The position numbers and the translations under genes are program-made. Below are positions 16,867 to 25,424 of a DNA stretch of 64,000 nt, in pieces (the first letter of the stretch is position 1; every line of letters begins with the position of its first letter). The stretch lies in assembly GCF_018332655.1 (NCBI RefSeq), contig NZ_BOQL01000024.1, positions 1-64,000 of the forward strand. Direction: 5' to 3'. The notes under the pieces were generated by a model. It was not told where the DNA came from, ran no database searches, and saw only the letters and a list, made by a program, of their open reading frames with translations. The DNA is from Actinoplanes auranticolor. GTDB taxonomy: Bacteria > Actinomycetota > Actinomycetes > Mycobacteriales > Micromonosporaceae.

Positions 16867-17666
16867 GCGCCCGGATCGTCCCGCTCGCCGACGCGATCGC
16901 CGAGCTGGTGCACGACGGCGACACCGTCGCGCTGGAGGGCTTCACCCACCTGATCCCGGTGGCCGCCGGCCACGAGATCATCCGGCAGGGCCGGCGCGGG
17001 CTGACCCTGGTCCGGATGACCCCGGACATCGTCTACGACCAGCTCATCGGGGCCGGCTGCGCGGCCAAGCTGGTCTTCTCCTGGGCCGGCAACCCCGGCG
17101 TCGGGTCGCTGCACCGCTTCCGCGACGCCGTCCAGCACGGCTGGCCGGCACCGCTGGAGATCGAGGAGCACAGCCACGCGGGCATGGCCAACCGGTACGT
17201 CGCCGGCGCGTCCGGCCTGCCGTTCGCCGTGCTGCGCGGCTACCTCGGCACCGACCTGCCCGCCCACACGGCGACCATCGCCCCGATCACCTGCCCGTTC
17301 ACCGGCGAGACGCTGACCGCGGTGCCGGCGCTGAACCCGGACGTCGGCATCGTGCACGCCCAGCGCGCCGACCGGGCCGGCAACGTGCAGTTCTGGGGCA
17401 TCACCGGGGTGCACAAGGAGGTCGTGCTGGCCTCGGCCCGCTCCCTGGTGACGGTCGAGGAGATCGTGGACGAGCTGACGCCGGTGCCCGGCGCGGTCGT
17501 GCTGCCCGGCTGGGCGGTCACCCGGGTCGCGCCCGTGCCCGGCGGCGCCCATCCCTCGTACGCGATGGGCTACAGCGACCGTGACAACGACTACTACCAG
17601 GCCTGGGACAGGATCAGCCGGGACCGGGACACGTTCGGCGAGTGGCTGACGGGAGTACGGGCGTGA
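16863..17666 (+). CDS. pcaI: 3-oxoadipate CoA-transferase, alpha subunit
   Basis: 267 residues from GTG 16863, inside the pobA stop (GTGA). Class I CoA-transferase alpha fold with DGDTVALEGFTHLIPVAAGHEIIRQG, VFSWAGNPGVGSLHRFRDA and ADRAGNVQFWG. With PcaJ it moves CoA from succinyl-CoA to 3-oxoadipate. The C-terminal tail (about 230-267, ending SRDRDTFGEWL) is the longer actinobacterial type. Confidence 0.92.
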   Translation: MSARIVPLADAIAELVHDGDTVALEGFTHLIPVAAGHEIIRQGRRGLTLVRMTPDIVYDQLIGAGCAAKLVFSWAGNPGVGSLHRFRDAVQHGWPAPLEIEEHSHAGMANRYVAGASGLPFAVLRGYLGTDLPAHTATIAPITCPFTGETLTAVPALNPDVGIVHAQRADRAGNVQFWGITGVHKEVVLASARSLVTVEEIVDELTPVPGAVVLPGWAVTRVAPVPGGAHPSYAMGYSDRDNDYYQAWDRISRDRDTFGEWLTGVRA

Positions 17667-18421
17667 GCTGGACCGCGGACGAGATGATGACCGTGGCGGC
17701 GGCCCGGGCGCTGCGCGGCGACACCCGGTGCTTCGTCGGCATCGGTCTGCCCAGCACCGCTGCCAACCTGGCCCGCCGTACCCATGCCCCGGAGCTGGTC
17801 CTGGTCTACGAGTCCGGCACCATCGGCGCCAAGCCGGACCGGCTGCCGCTGTCCATCGGCGACGGCGTGCTCGCCGCCACCGCCGACGCGGTGGTCAGCG
17901 TCCCGGAGATGTTCAACTACTGGTTGCAGCCCGGCCGGATCGGCGTCGGCTTCCTCGGTGCCGCCCAGATCGACCGGCACGGCAACATCAACACCACGGT
18001 GATCGGCCCGGACTACGCCGACCCGGGGGTACGGCTGCCCGGCGCGGGCGGCGCCCCGGAGATCGCGGCGTCCTGCGGCGAGGTCATCGTGGTGGTCCGG
18101 CAGAGCCGGCGCACGTTCGTCGACCGGGTCGATTTCGTCACGTCGTTCGGTCACGGCAGCGGCCCCGGCGACCGGGCCCGGCTGGGCCTGCGCGGGCGCG
18201 GACCGGTGCTGGTCATCACCGACCTGGGAGTGCTGGAGCCGGACCCGGACACCCGGGAGCTGATCCTGACCCGGCTGCACCCCGGGGTCACCGCCGAGCA
18301 GGCCGTCGCGGCCACCGGCTGGCCGCTGCGCGCCGCCGCGGCGGTGACGACCACCGAGCCGCCGAGCGAGGACGAGCTGACCGCCCTGCGCGCACTGACC
18401 GGAGCGAAGGAGAACCCATGA
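17663..18421 (+). CDS. pcaJ: 3-oxoadipate CoA-transferase, beta subunit
   Basis: 252 residues from GTG 17663, overlapping the pcaI stop (GTGA). The catalytic Glu motif of class I CoA-transferases is visible as LVLVYESGTIGA (Glu near residue 49). Also seen are GIGLPSTAANLARR at the N-terminus and VGFLGAAQIDRHGNINTTVIG. It carries the glutamyl-CoA intermediate of the PcaIJ enzyme. Confidence 0.93.
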   Translation: MSWTADEMMTVAAARALRGDTRCFVGIGLPSTAANLARRTHAPELVLVYESGTIGAKPDRLPLSIGDGVLAATADAVVSVPEMFNYWLQPGRIGVGFLGAAQIDRHGNINTTVIGPDYADPGVRLPGAGGAPEIAASCGEVIVVVRQSRRTFVDRVDFVTSFGHGSGPGDRARLGLRGRGPVLVITDLGVLEPDPDTRELILTRLHPGVTAEQAVAATGWPLRAAAAVTTTEPPSEDELTALRALTGAKENP

Positions 18422-19089
18422 CCGTGCACCCGCCGCTGCTGTCCCCCGGCTACAAGTCGACGATTTTGCGGGCCCCGCACCAGGCGCCGATCCTGCTGCC
18501 GCCCACGCTGACCGAGCTGACCGGGCCGGTGCTGGGCGAGGGCCCGGTGGCCGCCGCGGACGCCGATCTGACCGTGGACGGCACCGGCGAGGCGCAGGGC
18601 CAGCGCATCGTGGTGCACGGACAGGTCCGGGACACCGACGGCCGGCCGGTGCCGGACACCCTGGTCGAGGTGTGGCAGGCCAACGCGGCCGGCCGCTACC
18701 TGCACAAGTGGGACCGGCACGACGCGCCGCTGGACCCGCACTTCACCGGCGTGGGCCGCACGATGACCGACGCGCAGGGCAACTACCGGTTCGTGACGGT
18801 GAAGCCGGGCGCGTACCCGTGGGGCAACCACCCGAACGCGTGGCGGCCCGCGCACATCCACTTCTCGCTGTTCGGCCGGGCGTTCACCCAGCGCCTGGTC
18901 ACCCAGATGTACTTCCCGGACGACCCGCTGTTCGCCTACGACCCGATCTACCACTCGGTGCCGGAGTTCGCCCGCGACCGGCTGGTGGCGGGCTTCGACC
19001 TGGGCGCCACCGTCGAGTCGTGGGCGCTGGGCTTCCGCTTCGACATCGTGCTCAGCGGGGCGGCCGCGACGCCGATGGAGACCCGATGA
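18418..19089 (+). CDS. pcaH: protocatechuate 3,4-dioxygenase, beta subunit
   Basis: 223 residues from ATG 18418, overlapping the pcaJ stop (ATGA). Intradiol dioxygenase subunit that carries the non-haem Fe(III). Visible ligands: a Tyr in AAGRYLHKW, a Tyr in VTVKPGAYPW, and the His pair in WRPAHIHFSLFG. The core DTLVEVWQANAAGRY is the family signature. It opens the protocatechuate ring to 3-carboxy-cis,cis-muconate together with PcaG, which follows with a 4-bp overlap. Confidence 0.95.
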   Translation: MTVHPPLLSPGYKSTILRAPHQAPILLPPTLTELTGPVLGEGPVAAADADLTVDGTGEAQGQRIVVHGQVRDTDGRPVPDTLVEVWQANAAGRYLHKWDRHDAPLDPHFTGVGRTMTDAQGNYRFVTVKPGAYPWGNHPNAWRPAHIHFSLFGRAFTQRLVTQMYFPDDPLFAYDPIYHSVPEFARDRLVAGFDLGATVESWALGFRFDIVLSGAAATPMETR

Positions 19090-19601
19090 GCACGAGCGCG
19101 ACGCCGTCGCAGACCGTCGGGCCGTACCTGTCGATCGGGCTCACCTGGGACGAGGGCCCGCACGTGGTCACGGCCGACGCGCCCGGGGCCGTGTGGTTGC
19201 GCGGCGAGATCCGCGACGGCAGCGGCGACGTGGTGAAGGATGCGCTGGTGGAGACGTGGCAGAGCGACCCCTCGGGCCGGTTCCACACGCCCGGCTTCCG
19301 CGGCCTGGGCCGCTGCGCCACCGACGACGACGGCCGGTACGCGATCCGTACCGTGAAGCCGGGTGTGGTCCAGGACCAGGCGCCGCACCTCGACATGTCG
19401 GTCTTCGCCCGCGGTCTGCTGCACCGGGTGGTCACCCGCGTGTACTTCGCCGACGAACCGGCCGCCAACGAGGCGGACCCGGTGCTGGTCCGCGTCCCGG
19501 CCGAGCGGCGCGGCACCCTGATCGCGGAGAGATCCCCGGACGGCTACCGCTTCGACATCACCCTGCAGGGGCCCGATGAGACCGTCTTCTTCTCCGTCTG
19601 A
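19086..19601 (+). CDS. pcaG: protocatechuate 3,4-dioxygenase, alpha subunit
   Basis: 171 residues from ATG 19086, overlapping the pcaH stop. It has the same beta-sandwich as PcaH (DALVETWQSDPSGRF, IRTVKPGVV, PHLDMSVFARGLL) but lacks the iron-binding Tyr and His set, as expected of the alpha subunit. The start TPSQTVGPYLSIGL is typical of PcaG. The following pcaB begins 26 bases before its end. Confidence 0.94.
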   Translation: MSTSATPSQTVGPYLSIGLTWDEGPHVVTADAPGAVWLRGEIRDGSGDVVKDALVETWQSDPSGRFHTPGFRGLGRCATDDDGRYAIRTVKPGVVQDQAPHLDMSVFARGLLHRVVTRVYFADEPAANEADPVLVRVPAERRGTLIAERSPDGYRFDITLQGPDETVFFSV

Positions 19602-21006
19602 CCGCGCGGCGCCCGGCCTGTTCGACGGGGTCCTGGCCGCCGGCGAGGTGCGCGCGGCCGTCGCCGACGCAGCTTGGGTGCGGGCGATGCTCGACGCCGA
19701 GGCCGCGCTGGCCCGCGCGGCCGCCCGGTGCGGGATCGCCACGGCCGAGGACGCCTCGGCCGTCACGGCCGCCTGCGCGAGCCTGGAGGTGGACCCGGGC
19801 GAGCTGGGCGCCGAGGCGACCGGCACGGGCAACCCGGTGGTACCGCTGATCGGACGGCTGCGCGCGGCGGTGCCGGAGCACGTGGCGCCGCTGGTGCACC
19901 GGGGTGCCACCAGCCAGGACATCGTGGACACGGCGGCGATGCTGGTCGCGCAGCGGGCGCTGGTGCCGCTGCTGGGCGACCTGGCCGCGGTGACCGAGCT
20001 GACCGCCGCGCTGGCCGACCGGCACCGGGGGACGGTGGTGGCCGGGCGCACGCTGCTGCAGCAGGCGCTGCCGACGACGTTCGGCCTGGTCGCGGCGGGG
20101 TGGCTGACCGGGCTCGACAGTGCCCGGCGGCGGCTGGTCGAGGTCCGCGACCACCGGCTCGCCGCCCAGCTCGGCGGCGCCGCCGGGACCCTGGCCGCGT
20201 TCCGGCCCGGCGATCCGCCGGCCGGCCGGACCGGAGAGGCCGCGCACCGCGGGGACGCCGGACAGCCCGCGCTCGCCGGAGAAGTCCGGGGCGGCGCGGA
20301 CGCCGGTGATGTCGGGGTCTGCATGCTGGGCGCGTTCAGTGCCGAGGCCGGGCTGGCCGAGCCGGACCTGCCGTGGCACACCGAGCGCACCCGCGTCGCG
20401 GACCTGGCCGGGGCGCTCGGCACCGCGGCCGGGGCGATCGCCAAGGTCGCCCGCGACCTTGTCCTGTTCGCGCAGACCGAGGTGGGTGAGGTGGCCGAGG
20501 CCGGCGACGGCGGCGGCTCGTCGACGCTGCCGCACAAGCACAACCCGATCGCCGCGATCAGCGCCGCCGCCGCGGCCGCCCAGGCGCCCGGGCTGGTCGC
20601 CACCCTGCTCGCCGCCATGGCGCACGAGCATCAGCGGGCCGCCGGTGACTGGCACGCCGAGTGGCAGCCGCTGCGGGCCCTGCTCGCCTCGACCGGCTCA
20701 GCCGCCCACCAGCTGCGCCGGGCCCTGACCGGCCTGCGGGTGGACGCCGGCCGGATGCGCGCCAACCTCGACCTCACCCACGGCGCCCTGCTCGCCGAAC
20801 GGGTCGCCGGGGCGCTGCGCCCGGCCCTGGGCACCGGGGCGCACGCGGTGGTCCGCGCGGCCGTCGCCCGCGGCGACCTGGGCACCGACCCCGCGATCAC
20901 GGCCCACCTGGACCCGGCCCACCTGGCCGAGCTGCTCACGCCCGAGACCTACCTGGGCAGCACGGACGCCCTGATCGACCGCGCCCTGACAGCGGCCCGG
21001 CGATGA
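19576..21006 (+). CDS. pcaB: 3-carboxy-cis,cis-muconate cycloisomerase with an unusual insert
   Basis: 476 residues from ATG 19576. Member of the fumarase/aspartase superfamily; it closes 3-carboxymuconate to 4-carboxymuconolactone. Seen: the HRGATSQDIVDTA motif (about 108-120), RTLLQQALPTTFG, and the signature GSSTLPHKHNPIAAIS with its mobile loop. Residues about 210-252 are a Gly/Ala/Arg/Asp-rich stretch (PGDPPAGRTGEAAHRGDAGQ and on) between GGAAGTLAAF and AFSAEAGLAEP that most PcaB proteins replace with a short loop. The frame stays open through it. Confidence 0.9.
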   Translation: MRPSSSPSDRAAPGLFDGVLAAGEVRAAVADAAWVRAMLDAEAALARAAARCGIATAEDASAVTAACASLEVDPGELGAEATGTGNPVVPLIGRLRAAVPEHVAPLVHRGATSQDIVDTAAMLVAQRALVPLLGDLAAVTELTAALADRHRGTVVAGRTLLQQALPTTFGLVAAGWLTGLDSARRRLVEVRDHRLAAQLGGAAGTLAAFRPGDPPAGRTGEAAHRGDAGQPALAGEVRGGADAGDVGVCMLGAFSAEAGLAEPDLPWHTERTRVADLAGALGTAAGAIAKVARDLVLFAQTEVGEVAEAGDGGGSSTLPHKHNPIAAISAAAAAAQAPGLVATLLAAMAHEHQRAAGDWHAEWQPLRALLASTGSAAHQLRRALTGLRVDAGRMRANLDLTHGALLAERVAGALRPALGTGAHAVVRAAVARGDLGTDPAITAHLDPAHLAELLTPETYLGSTDALIDRALTAARR

Positions 21007-21767
21007 GCGCGGTCGCGGTGCATCACCGCGTCGACGGGCCGTCCGACGCTCCCCCGTTGCTCATGATCAACTCGCTGGGCGCGGATCTGAGCATGTGGGA
21101 GCCGCAACTGCCCGCGCTCGGCGCCCGCCGGGTGATCCGGTACGCCGCGCGCGGTCACGGTCGTTCGCCCGTACCCCCGGGCCGGTATGCCCTGGCCGAT
21201 CTCGGGCGCGACGCGCTCGCCCTGCTGGACCGGCTCGGGGTCGCGCGGGCCCCTGTCGTCGGCCTGTCGCTGGGCGGGATGACCGCCATGTGGCTCGCCG
21301 CGCACGCCCCCGAGCGGGTCGACCGGCTGGTCCTGTTCTGCACCTCCGCCCGGCTCGGGCCGCCGGCCGCCTGGGCCGAGCGGGCCGCGACGGTCCGGGC
21401 CGGGGGCACCGCCGCCGTGGCCGACGCGGTCGTCGCCCGCTGGGTCACCCCGGGCTACGCGGCGGCCCACCCGGGCGAGGTGCGGCGGCTGCGGGACATG
21501 GTCGCGGCCACCCCGGCGATCGGGTACGCCGGCGCGTGCGCCGCGATCGAGCAGCTGGACCTGCGGCCGGACCTGCCCGGCATCACCGCCCCCACGCTGG
21601 TGGTCGCCGGGGCCGACGATCCGGCCACCCCGCCCGCCCACGGGGCCGCCATCGCCGCGGCGATCCCCGGCGCCCGGCTCGAGGTCGTCGCCGGGGCGGC
21701 CCATCTGGCCAGCTTCGAACAGGCTCCGGCCGCGAACCGACTGATCCTGGAGGCGCTCGATGGCTGA
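21003..21767 (+). CDS. pcaD: 3-oxoadipate enol-lactonase
   Basis: 254 residues from ATG 21003, overlapping the pcaB stop (ATGA). Alpha/beta hydrolase: oxyanion region LLMINSLGADLSMW, nucleophile elbow VVGLSLGGMTAMW (Ser near 97), acid in VVAGADDPATPP, and catalytic His in VVAGAAHLASFEQ. It hydrolyses 3-oxoadipate enol-lactone. In many actinomycetes this activity is fused to PcaC as PcaL; here the two are separate genes overlapping by 8 bases. Confidence 0.93.
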   Translation: MSAVAVHHRVDGPSDAPPLLMINSLGADLSMWEPQLPALGARRVIRYAARGHGRSPVPPGRYALADLGRDALALLDRLGVARAPVVGLSLGGMTAMWLAAHAPERVDRLVLFCTSARLGPPAAWAERAATVRAGGTAAVADAVVARWVTPGYAAAHPGEVRRLRDMVAATPAIGYAGACAAIEQLDLRPDLPGITAPTLVVAGADDPATPPAHGAAIAAAIPGARLEVVAGAAHLASFEQAPAANRLILEALDG

Positions 21768-22140
21768 CGACTACACCGACGGCATGGCCGTACGGCGGGA
21801 GGTGCTCGGTGACGCGCACGTCGACCGGGCCGTGGCGGCCACCACCGGCTTCACCGCGCCGTTCCAGGAGTACATCACCCGTTCCGCCTGGGGGCAGGTG
21901 TGGACCCGCGAGGGCCTGGACCGGCGTACCCGCTCGTGTGTGACGCTCGCGCTGCTCACCGCGCTGCAGTGCCACGACGAGCTGGCGATGCACGTGCGCG
22001 CCGCGCGCCGCAACGGGCTGAGCCCGGACGAGATAGCCGAGGTCCTGCTGCACACCGCCGTGTACGCGGGCGTGCCCGCCGCCAACGCCGCCTTCAAGAT
22101 CGCCGAAGCCGTGCTGGCCGACGACGGGTCCGGGGCGTGA
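21760..22140 (+). CDS. pcaC: 4-carboxymuconolactone decarboxylase
   Basis: 126 residues from ATG 21760. Small all-helical AhpD-like fold: GMAVRREVLGDAHVDRA, then WTREGLDRRTRSCVTLALLTAL and ELAMHVRAARRNGLSPDEIAEVLLHTAVYAGVPAANAAF, all typical of PcaC. It converts 4-carboxymuconolactone to 3-oxoadipate enol-lactone, the PcaD substrate. Last catabolic gene of the operon. Confidence 0.94.
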   Translation: MADDYTDGMAVRREVLGDAHVDRAVAATTGFTAPFQEYITRSAWGQVWTREGLDRRTRSCVTLALLTALQCHDELAMHVRAARRNGLSPDEIAEVLLHTAVYAGVPAANAAFKIAEAVLADDGSGA

Positions 22141-22156
22141 CGCCGTGGTCCGGGCG

Positions 22157-22942
22157 ATGAGTGACGACGCGCGTGAGCCGCATTTCGTGCAGTCCCTGGA
22201 ACGCGGGCTCGCCGTCATCCGGGCGTTCGACGCCCACCACCGGGAGCTCACCCTCAGTGAGGTGGCCCGGATCTGCGACCTCACCCGGGCCGCCGCCCGG
22301 CGCTTCCTGCTCACCCTCACCGACCTGGGCTACGTGCGCACCGACGGGCGGCTGTTCTCGCTGACCCCGCGGGTGCTGGAGCTGGGCTACGCGTTTCTGT
22401 CCAGCCTGTCGCTGCCCGAGGTGGCCGAGCCGCACCTGGAACAGCTCTCCGCCGAGGTGCACGAGTCGTCGTCGGTGTCGGTGCTCGACGGCGACGACGT
22501 GGTGTACGTGGCGCGGGTGCCGACCCGGCGCATCATGACCGTGGCGATCAACGTGGGGACCCGGTTCCCGGCCTACGCCACCTCGATGGGCCGGGTGCTG
22601 GTCGCCCACCTGAGCGAGGAGCGGGTGGAGGCCTACCTGGCCCGCGTACGGCTGACGCGGCTCACCGGACGCACGGTCGGCTCGGTCGCGGAGCTGCGGG
22701 CCGAGCTGGGGCGGGTCCGCAAGCAGGGTTACGCCATCGTGGACCAGGAGCTGGAGGAGGGGCTGAGGTCGATGGCCGCCCCGGTGTTCGACCGGTCCGG
22801 TGCGGTGACCGCCGCCGTCAACGTCTCGGTGCACGCGAGCCGGACGTCCGTGGCCGCGATGCGGGCCGAGCTGCTGCCGCCGCTGCTGGCCACCGCCGAG
22901 CGGATCACGGCCGATCTGCGGGTCACGAGACCGGCGCGTTAG
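22157..22942 (+). CDS. pcaR: IclR-family regulator of the pob/pca genes
   Basis: 261 residues from ATG 22157; an in-frame GTG at 22145 is possible. The winged helix covers about residues 8-70 (HFVQSLERGLAVIRAF, LTLSEVARICDLTRAAARRFLLTL). The effector domain covers about 80-255 and carries the PcaR/PcaU/PobR-type core INVGTRFPAYATSMGRVLVA and QGYAIVDQELEEGLRSMAAP. It should sense an aromatic acid or 3-oxoadipate and act at the operator 15643-15672. It sits 16 bases after pcaC, and its last 20 bases overlap the convergent GGDEF gene. Confidence 0.9.
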   Translation: MSDDAREPHFVQSLERGLAVIRAFDAHHRELTLSEVARICDLTRAAARRFLLTLTDLGYVRTDGRLFSLTPRVLELGYAFLSSLSLPEVAEPHLEQLSAEVHESSSVSVLDGDDVVYVARVPTRRIMTVAINVGTRFPAYATSMGRVLVAHLSEERVEAYLARVRLTRLTGRTVGSVAELRAELGRVRKQGYAIVDQELEEGLRSMAAPVFDRSGAVTAAVNVSVHASRTSVAAMRAELLPPLLATAERITADLRVTRPAR

Positions 22943-23978
22943 CCCGCCGCTTCTCCCGGTACATCTCCGCGTCCGCGGTCGCCACCAGCCGGGAGAAGTC
23001 CTCACCGGCCCGGCCGATCGCGTACCCGACGCTGGCGCCGATGCGGTACACGCCGGTGCGCCCGCAGATCGGTTCCCGGATCGCCTCGCGCAGCCGCTGG
23101 GCGGCCTCCGGCAGGGCCCGCGACAGGTCCTCGCCGGTCAGCACCGCGACGAACTCGTCGCCGCCGGTGCGGGCCAGCACATCGGCGGGGCGCAGGTGGT
23201 GCTGCAGGCGCTGGGCGACGATCCGCAGCACCTCGTCGCCGGCCTCGTGCCCGGCGGCGTCGTTGACCTTCTTGAAGCCGTCCAGGTCCACCACCAGCAC
23301 CCCGACGTGCGGGGCGCCCCGCCCGGGCAGGGCTTCGATGCTGGTCTTGAGCAGGGACCGGTTGGCCAGGCCGGTGAGGCTGTCGTGGGTGGCCGCGTAC
23401 TCCGCGGCGGCCTGGCTGCGCTCGAGCTGCGAGTGCAGCCGGGCGTGCTGGATGGCGATCGCGGCGTGCTCGGCGAAGAAGGCCAGGATCTCCTGCTGCT
23501 GGGCGTCCGGGCGGCGCCCGTCGTGCGGCAGGTCGACGCTGAGCACGCCGACCCATTCCCCGGACGGCGCCATCAGCGGCGCGAACAGGCAGTCCAGCGG
23601 GTGCCACAGCTCCGGGTCGTCGGTCGGCTCGATGTCGGGGACCCAGACGTAGAGCGATTCCGGTACGCCGTTGCGGTGGTCGACGAAGTAGAGCGAGCCC
23701 CAGCGTTCGGCCCGGCGGAACAGCTCCCGCCAGTTCTCCGCCGAGCCGCGCATGCCGAGCAGCTCCCGGCGCAGGTCGTCGCTGCCGGCCACGGCCACGG
23801 TGGTGTAGTCGCCGTTCTCCTCGGCCAGGTTGACGGCGGCCAGGCCGAAGCCGGAGGCCTCCACGACCCCGCTCGCGACGGCGTCCAGGGTCTGGGTGAG
23901 GTCGAGGCTCGCGTGCACGCGCTTGGTCACCGCGTGCAGGGCACGCAGGGCCTGCAGCTGCGGATCGGAGGCCGTCAC
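22923..23978 (-). CDS. GAF-GGDEF diguanylate cyclase
   Basis: 351 residues from GTG 23978, preferred over ATG 24020 because AAAGGAG lies six bases before it. An N-terminal GAF-type sensor domain (about 20-170) precedes a GGDEF domain with the intact active site RTGGDEFVAVL and, five residues before it, RPAD, which fits the product-inhibition RxxD I-site. It should make c-di-GMP under the control of a small ligand or redox signal. Soluble; no membrane segments. Probably a single-gene unit. Confidence 0.9.
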   Translation of the reverse strand: MTASDPQLQALRALHAVTKRVHASLDLTQTLDAVASGVVEASGFGLAAVNLAEENGDYTTVAVAGSDDLRRELLGMRGSAENWRELFRRAERWGSLYFVDHRNGVPESLYVWVPDIEPTDDPELWHPLDCLFAPLMAPSGEWVGVLSVDLPHDGRRPDAQQQEILAFFAEHAAIAIQHARLHSQLERSQAAAEYAATHDSLTGLANRSLLKTSIEALPGRGAPHVGVLVVDLDGFKKVNDAAGHEAGDEVLRIVAQRLQHHLRPADVLARTGGDEFVAVLTGEDLSRALPEAAQRLREAIREPICGRTGVYRIGASVGYAIGRAGEDFSRLVATADAEMYREKRRANAPVS

Positions 23979-24024
23979 CCGCGCTCCTTTCGCCACCGTG
24001 ATCAACCGACCGTAGTGCATCCGC

Positions 24025-24510
24025 CTACGCCTCGTGGACTCCGCTCATCGGCACCCGGCCGGGCGAGCTGAGCTCTTCGGCCTCCCGCACCGTGGCGGCC
24101 AGCGTGTCATGCACCCGCAGGCCGGGGCGGGCCAGGGCGAGCTGCACCTCGACGTCGAGCCGGCGCGGATATCCCGGGTCGGCCCCGACCGCCAGCGGGA
24201 CCCCGCGGGTGACGTGCACGCCCAGCTCGTACAAGGTGATGGGCTGGACGCTGCCGCCCGGGGCGAACCAGAACAGCACCACGTCGGCGCGGTGCAGGTG
24301 GGCGTGCTCCCAGGTGATCTGCTCGGTGGCCGCGTCCGGGTCGGCCAGGTCGAAGGTGGCGCGGCGGGGATCGACGACGGTCAGGCCGGGCGTGTCGCGC
24401 AACAGGGCCACGGCCTGGGACTGCCAGTCGGGGCAGTCCGTGATGCCGCCGGCGAGGAAGAGCACCGGGCCGGGCCCGTCGTACCGTTGCGGCGCCTGCA
24501 CGTATCGCAC
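24025..24510 (-). CDS. nucleoside 2-deoxyribosyltransferase-like protein
   Basis: About 161 residues; GTG 24510 chosen because VRYVQAP begins the conserved part, while ATG 24564 is the longest start. Rossmann-like deoxyribosyltransferase fold: FLAGGITDCPDWQSQAVALL (about 15-35), TVVDPRR, EQITWEHAHLHRADVVLFWF and PITLYELGVHVTRGVPLAVG, where the Glu in YELG aligns with the catalytic Glu of the family. Role unknown; such proteins may act in nucleotide salvage or phage defence. Confidence 0.7.
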   Translation of the reverse strand: MRYVQAPQRYDGPGPVLFLAGGITDCPDWQSQAVALLRDTPGLTVVDPRRATFDLADPDAATEQITWEHAHLHRADVVLFWFAPGGSVQPITLYELGVHVTRGVPLAVGADPGYPRRLDVEVQLALARPGLRVHDTLAATVREAEELSSPGRVPMSGVHEA

Positions 24511-24668
24511 GGTTGCCACCGTAGCCGTCACACAACCGTCATGCGGCCGCGGGCGGACCGCCATGTGCGTACCTGATCATGGGCCCGGATGACGCGGTCG
24601 CGTGGCCGCGCCGCTCGTGTGCCCCCGCGAGCGGCGGCGCCCGCGGCCGCGGCATCCCCTACCGGCGG

Positions 24669-24829
24669 TCAGCCGGGATATTCGGCGCCCAGCCACTCCA
24701 GCGCGGCCGCGCAGTCGTCGAAGATCGGGAAGAGCCCGTCGACGTGCATGGTGTGGCGTCCGTCCCGGCCCGTCCGTGCACGACCACGGCGTCCAGCCGC
24801 ACGTCCAGCTCCACCTCGGACGCGGTCAT
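24669..24829 (-). pseudogene. small conserved-looking protein with one frameshift
   Basis: ATG 24829 overlaps the stop of the STAS gene (ATGA) and follows GGAGG. It reads MTASEVELDVRLDAVVVHGRAG. A shifted frame then gives the much more protein-like HTMHVDGLFPIFDDCAAALEW and ends at a TGA at 24669-24671. One extra or missing base near 24765 would join them into a protein of about 54 residues. No family recognised. Translational coupling suggests a role with the STAS protein. Confidence 0.5.
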
Positions 24830-25098
24830 CGGGCCTCCTCGACCTCGAGCACGTGGTCCACGCGGGCCGGCCCCGGCATCCGGCGGACCTGGGCCACCGG
24901 GGCGCGCAGCGTCAGCCGGGCATCGGCGCGGATCAGCTCCCGGTGCAGCTGCAGCAGCAGCACGATGGCAGCCGCGTCCATCCGCGGGCTGTGCCGCAGG
25001 TCGACGATCAGCCGGGCCGGGCGTCCGGCGGCTGCGTCCCGCAGGCGCGACTGCCACCTCTCGACCGTCGCACCGGCCAGCGCCTCGGTGACGACCAC
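24826..25098 (-). CDS. STAS-domain protein (anti-sigma factor antagonist type)
   Basis: About 90 residues from GTG 25098 (AGGAG seven bases upstream); GTG 25134 is an alternative. The fold is visible as EALAGATVERWQSRLRDAAA, PARLIVDLRHSPRMDAAAIVLLL and RLTLRAPVAQVRRM. The phosphorylatable Ser of SpoIIAA-type antagonists would lie in the DLRHSPRMDAAA loop, where the usual D-S-S/T is S-P-R-M-D, so regulation by phosphorylation is uncertain. Neighbour of a small coupled gene; no kinase or sigma factor is adjacent. Confidence 0.65.
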   Translation of the reverse strand: MVVTEALAGATVERWQSRLRDAAAGRPARLIVDLRHSPRMDAAAIVLLLQLHRELIRADARLTLRAPVAQVRRMPGPARVDHVLEVEEAR

Positions 25099-25287
25099 GG
25101 TCGTCTCCTGCCTCGCGTGCTCACCGCTCACCCCGCAAGGTTCGTCCTGGTGTGTGGCGGGTGCTCCGCAGCCGTATGACGGTTGCGTGACAGTCCGGTC
25201 CCGGCCGCGCCCGCCTTCGGCGGCACGCGGGCGTGCGGGGATGATGCAGAGCATGTCAGCGGAGGACGAGGGGTACGAGCTACCGCG

Positions 25288-25413
25288 ATGAGACGCGCCG
25301 GGCTGCGGGTACGGGTGGTCGGCGGTCTCGCCGACACGGTGTCCTTCGTGGCCGACGGCGCGCTGGCCGACAACCCGCTGACCGTCGCCGACCACAGCAG
25401 TCTGCTCGGCTGA
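25288..25413 (+). CDS. small protein, 41 residues, coupled to a 12-16-codon leader ORF
   Basis: ATG 25288 overlaps the stop (ATGA) of a short upstream reading frame that ends SAEDEGYELPR. The product contains GLADTVSFVADGALADNPLTV. Composition is actinobacterial but no family is recognised. It lies 11 bases before the next gene, so the three may form one unit. The leader frame could be a regulatory peptide or a real tiny gene. Confidence 0.35.
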   Translation: MRRAGLRVRVVGGLADTVSFVADGALADNPLTVADHSSLLG

Positions 25414-25424
25414 AGGCGGGGGCG

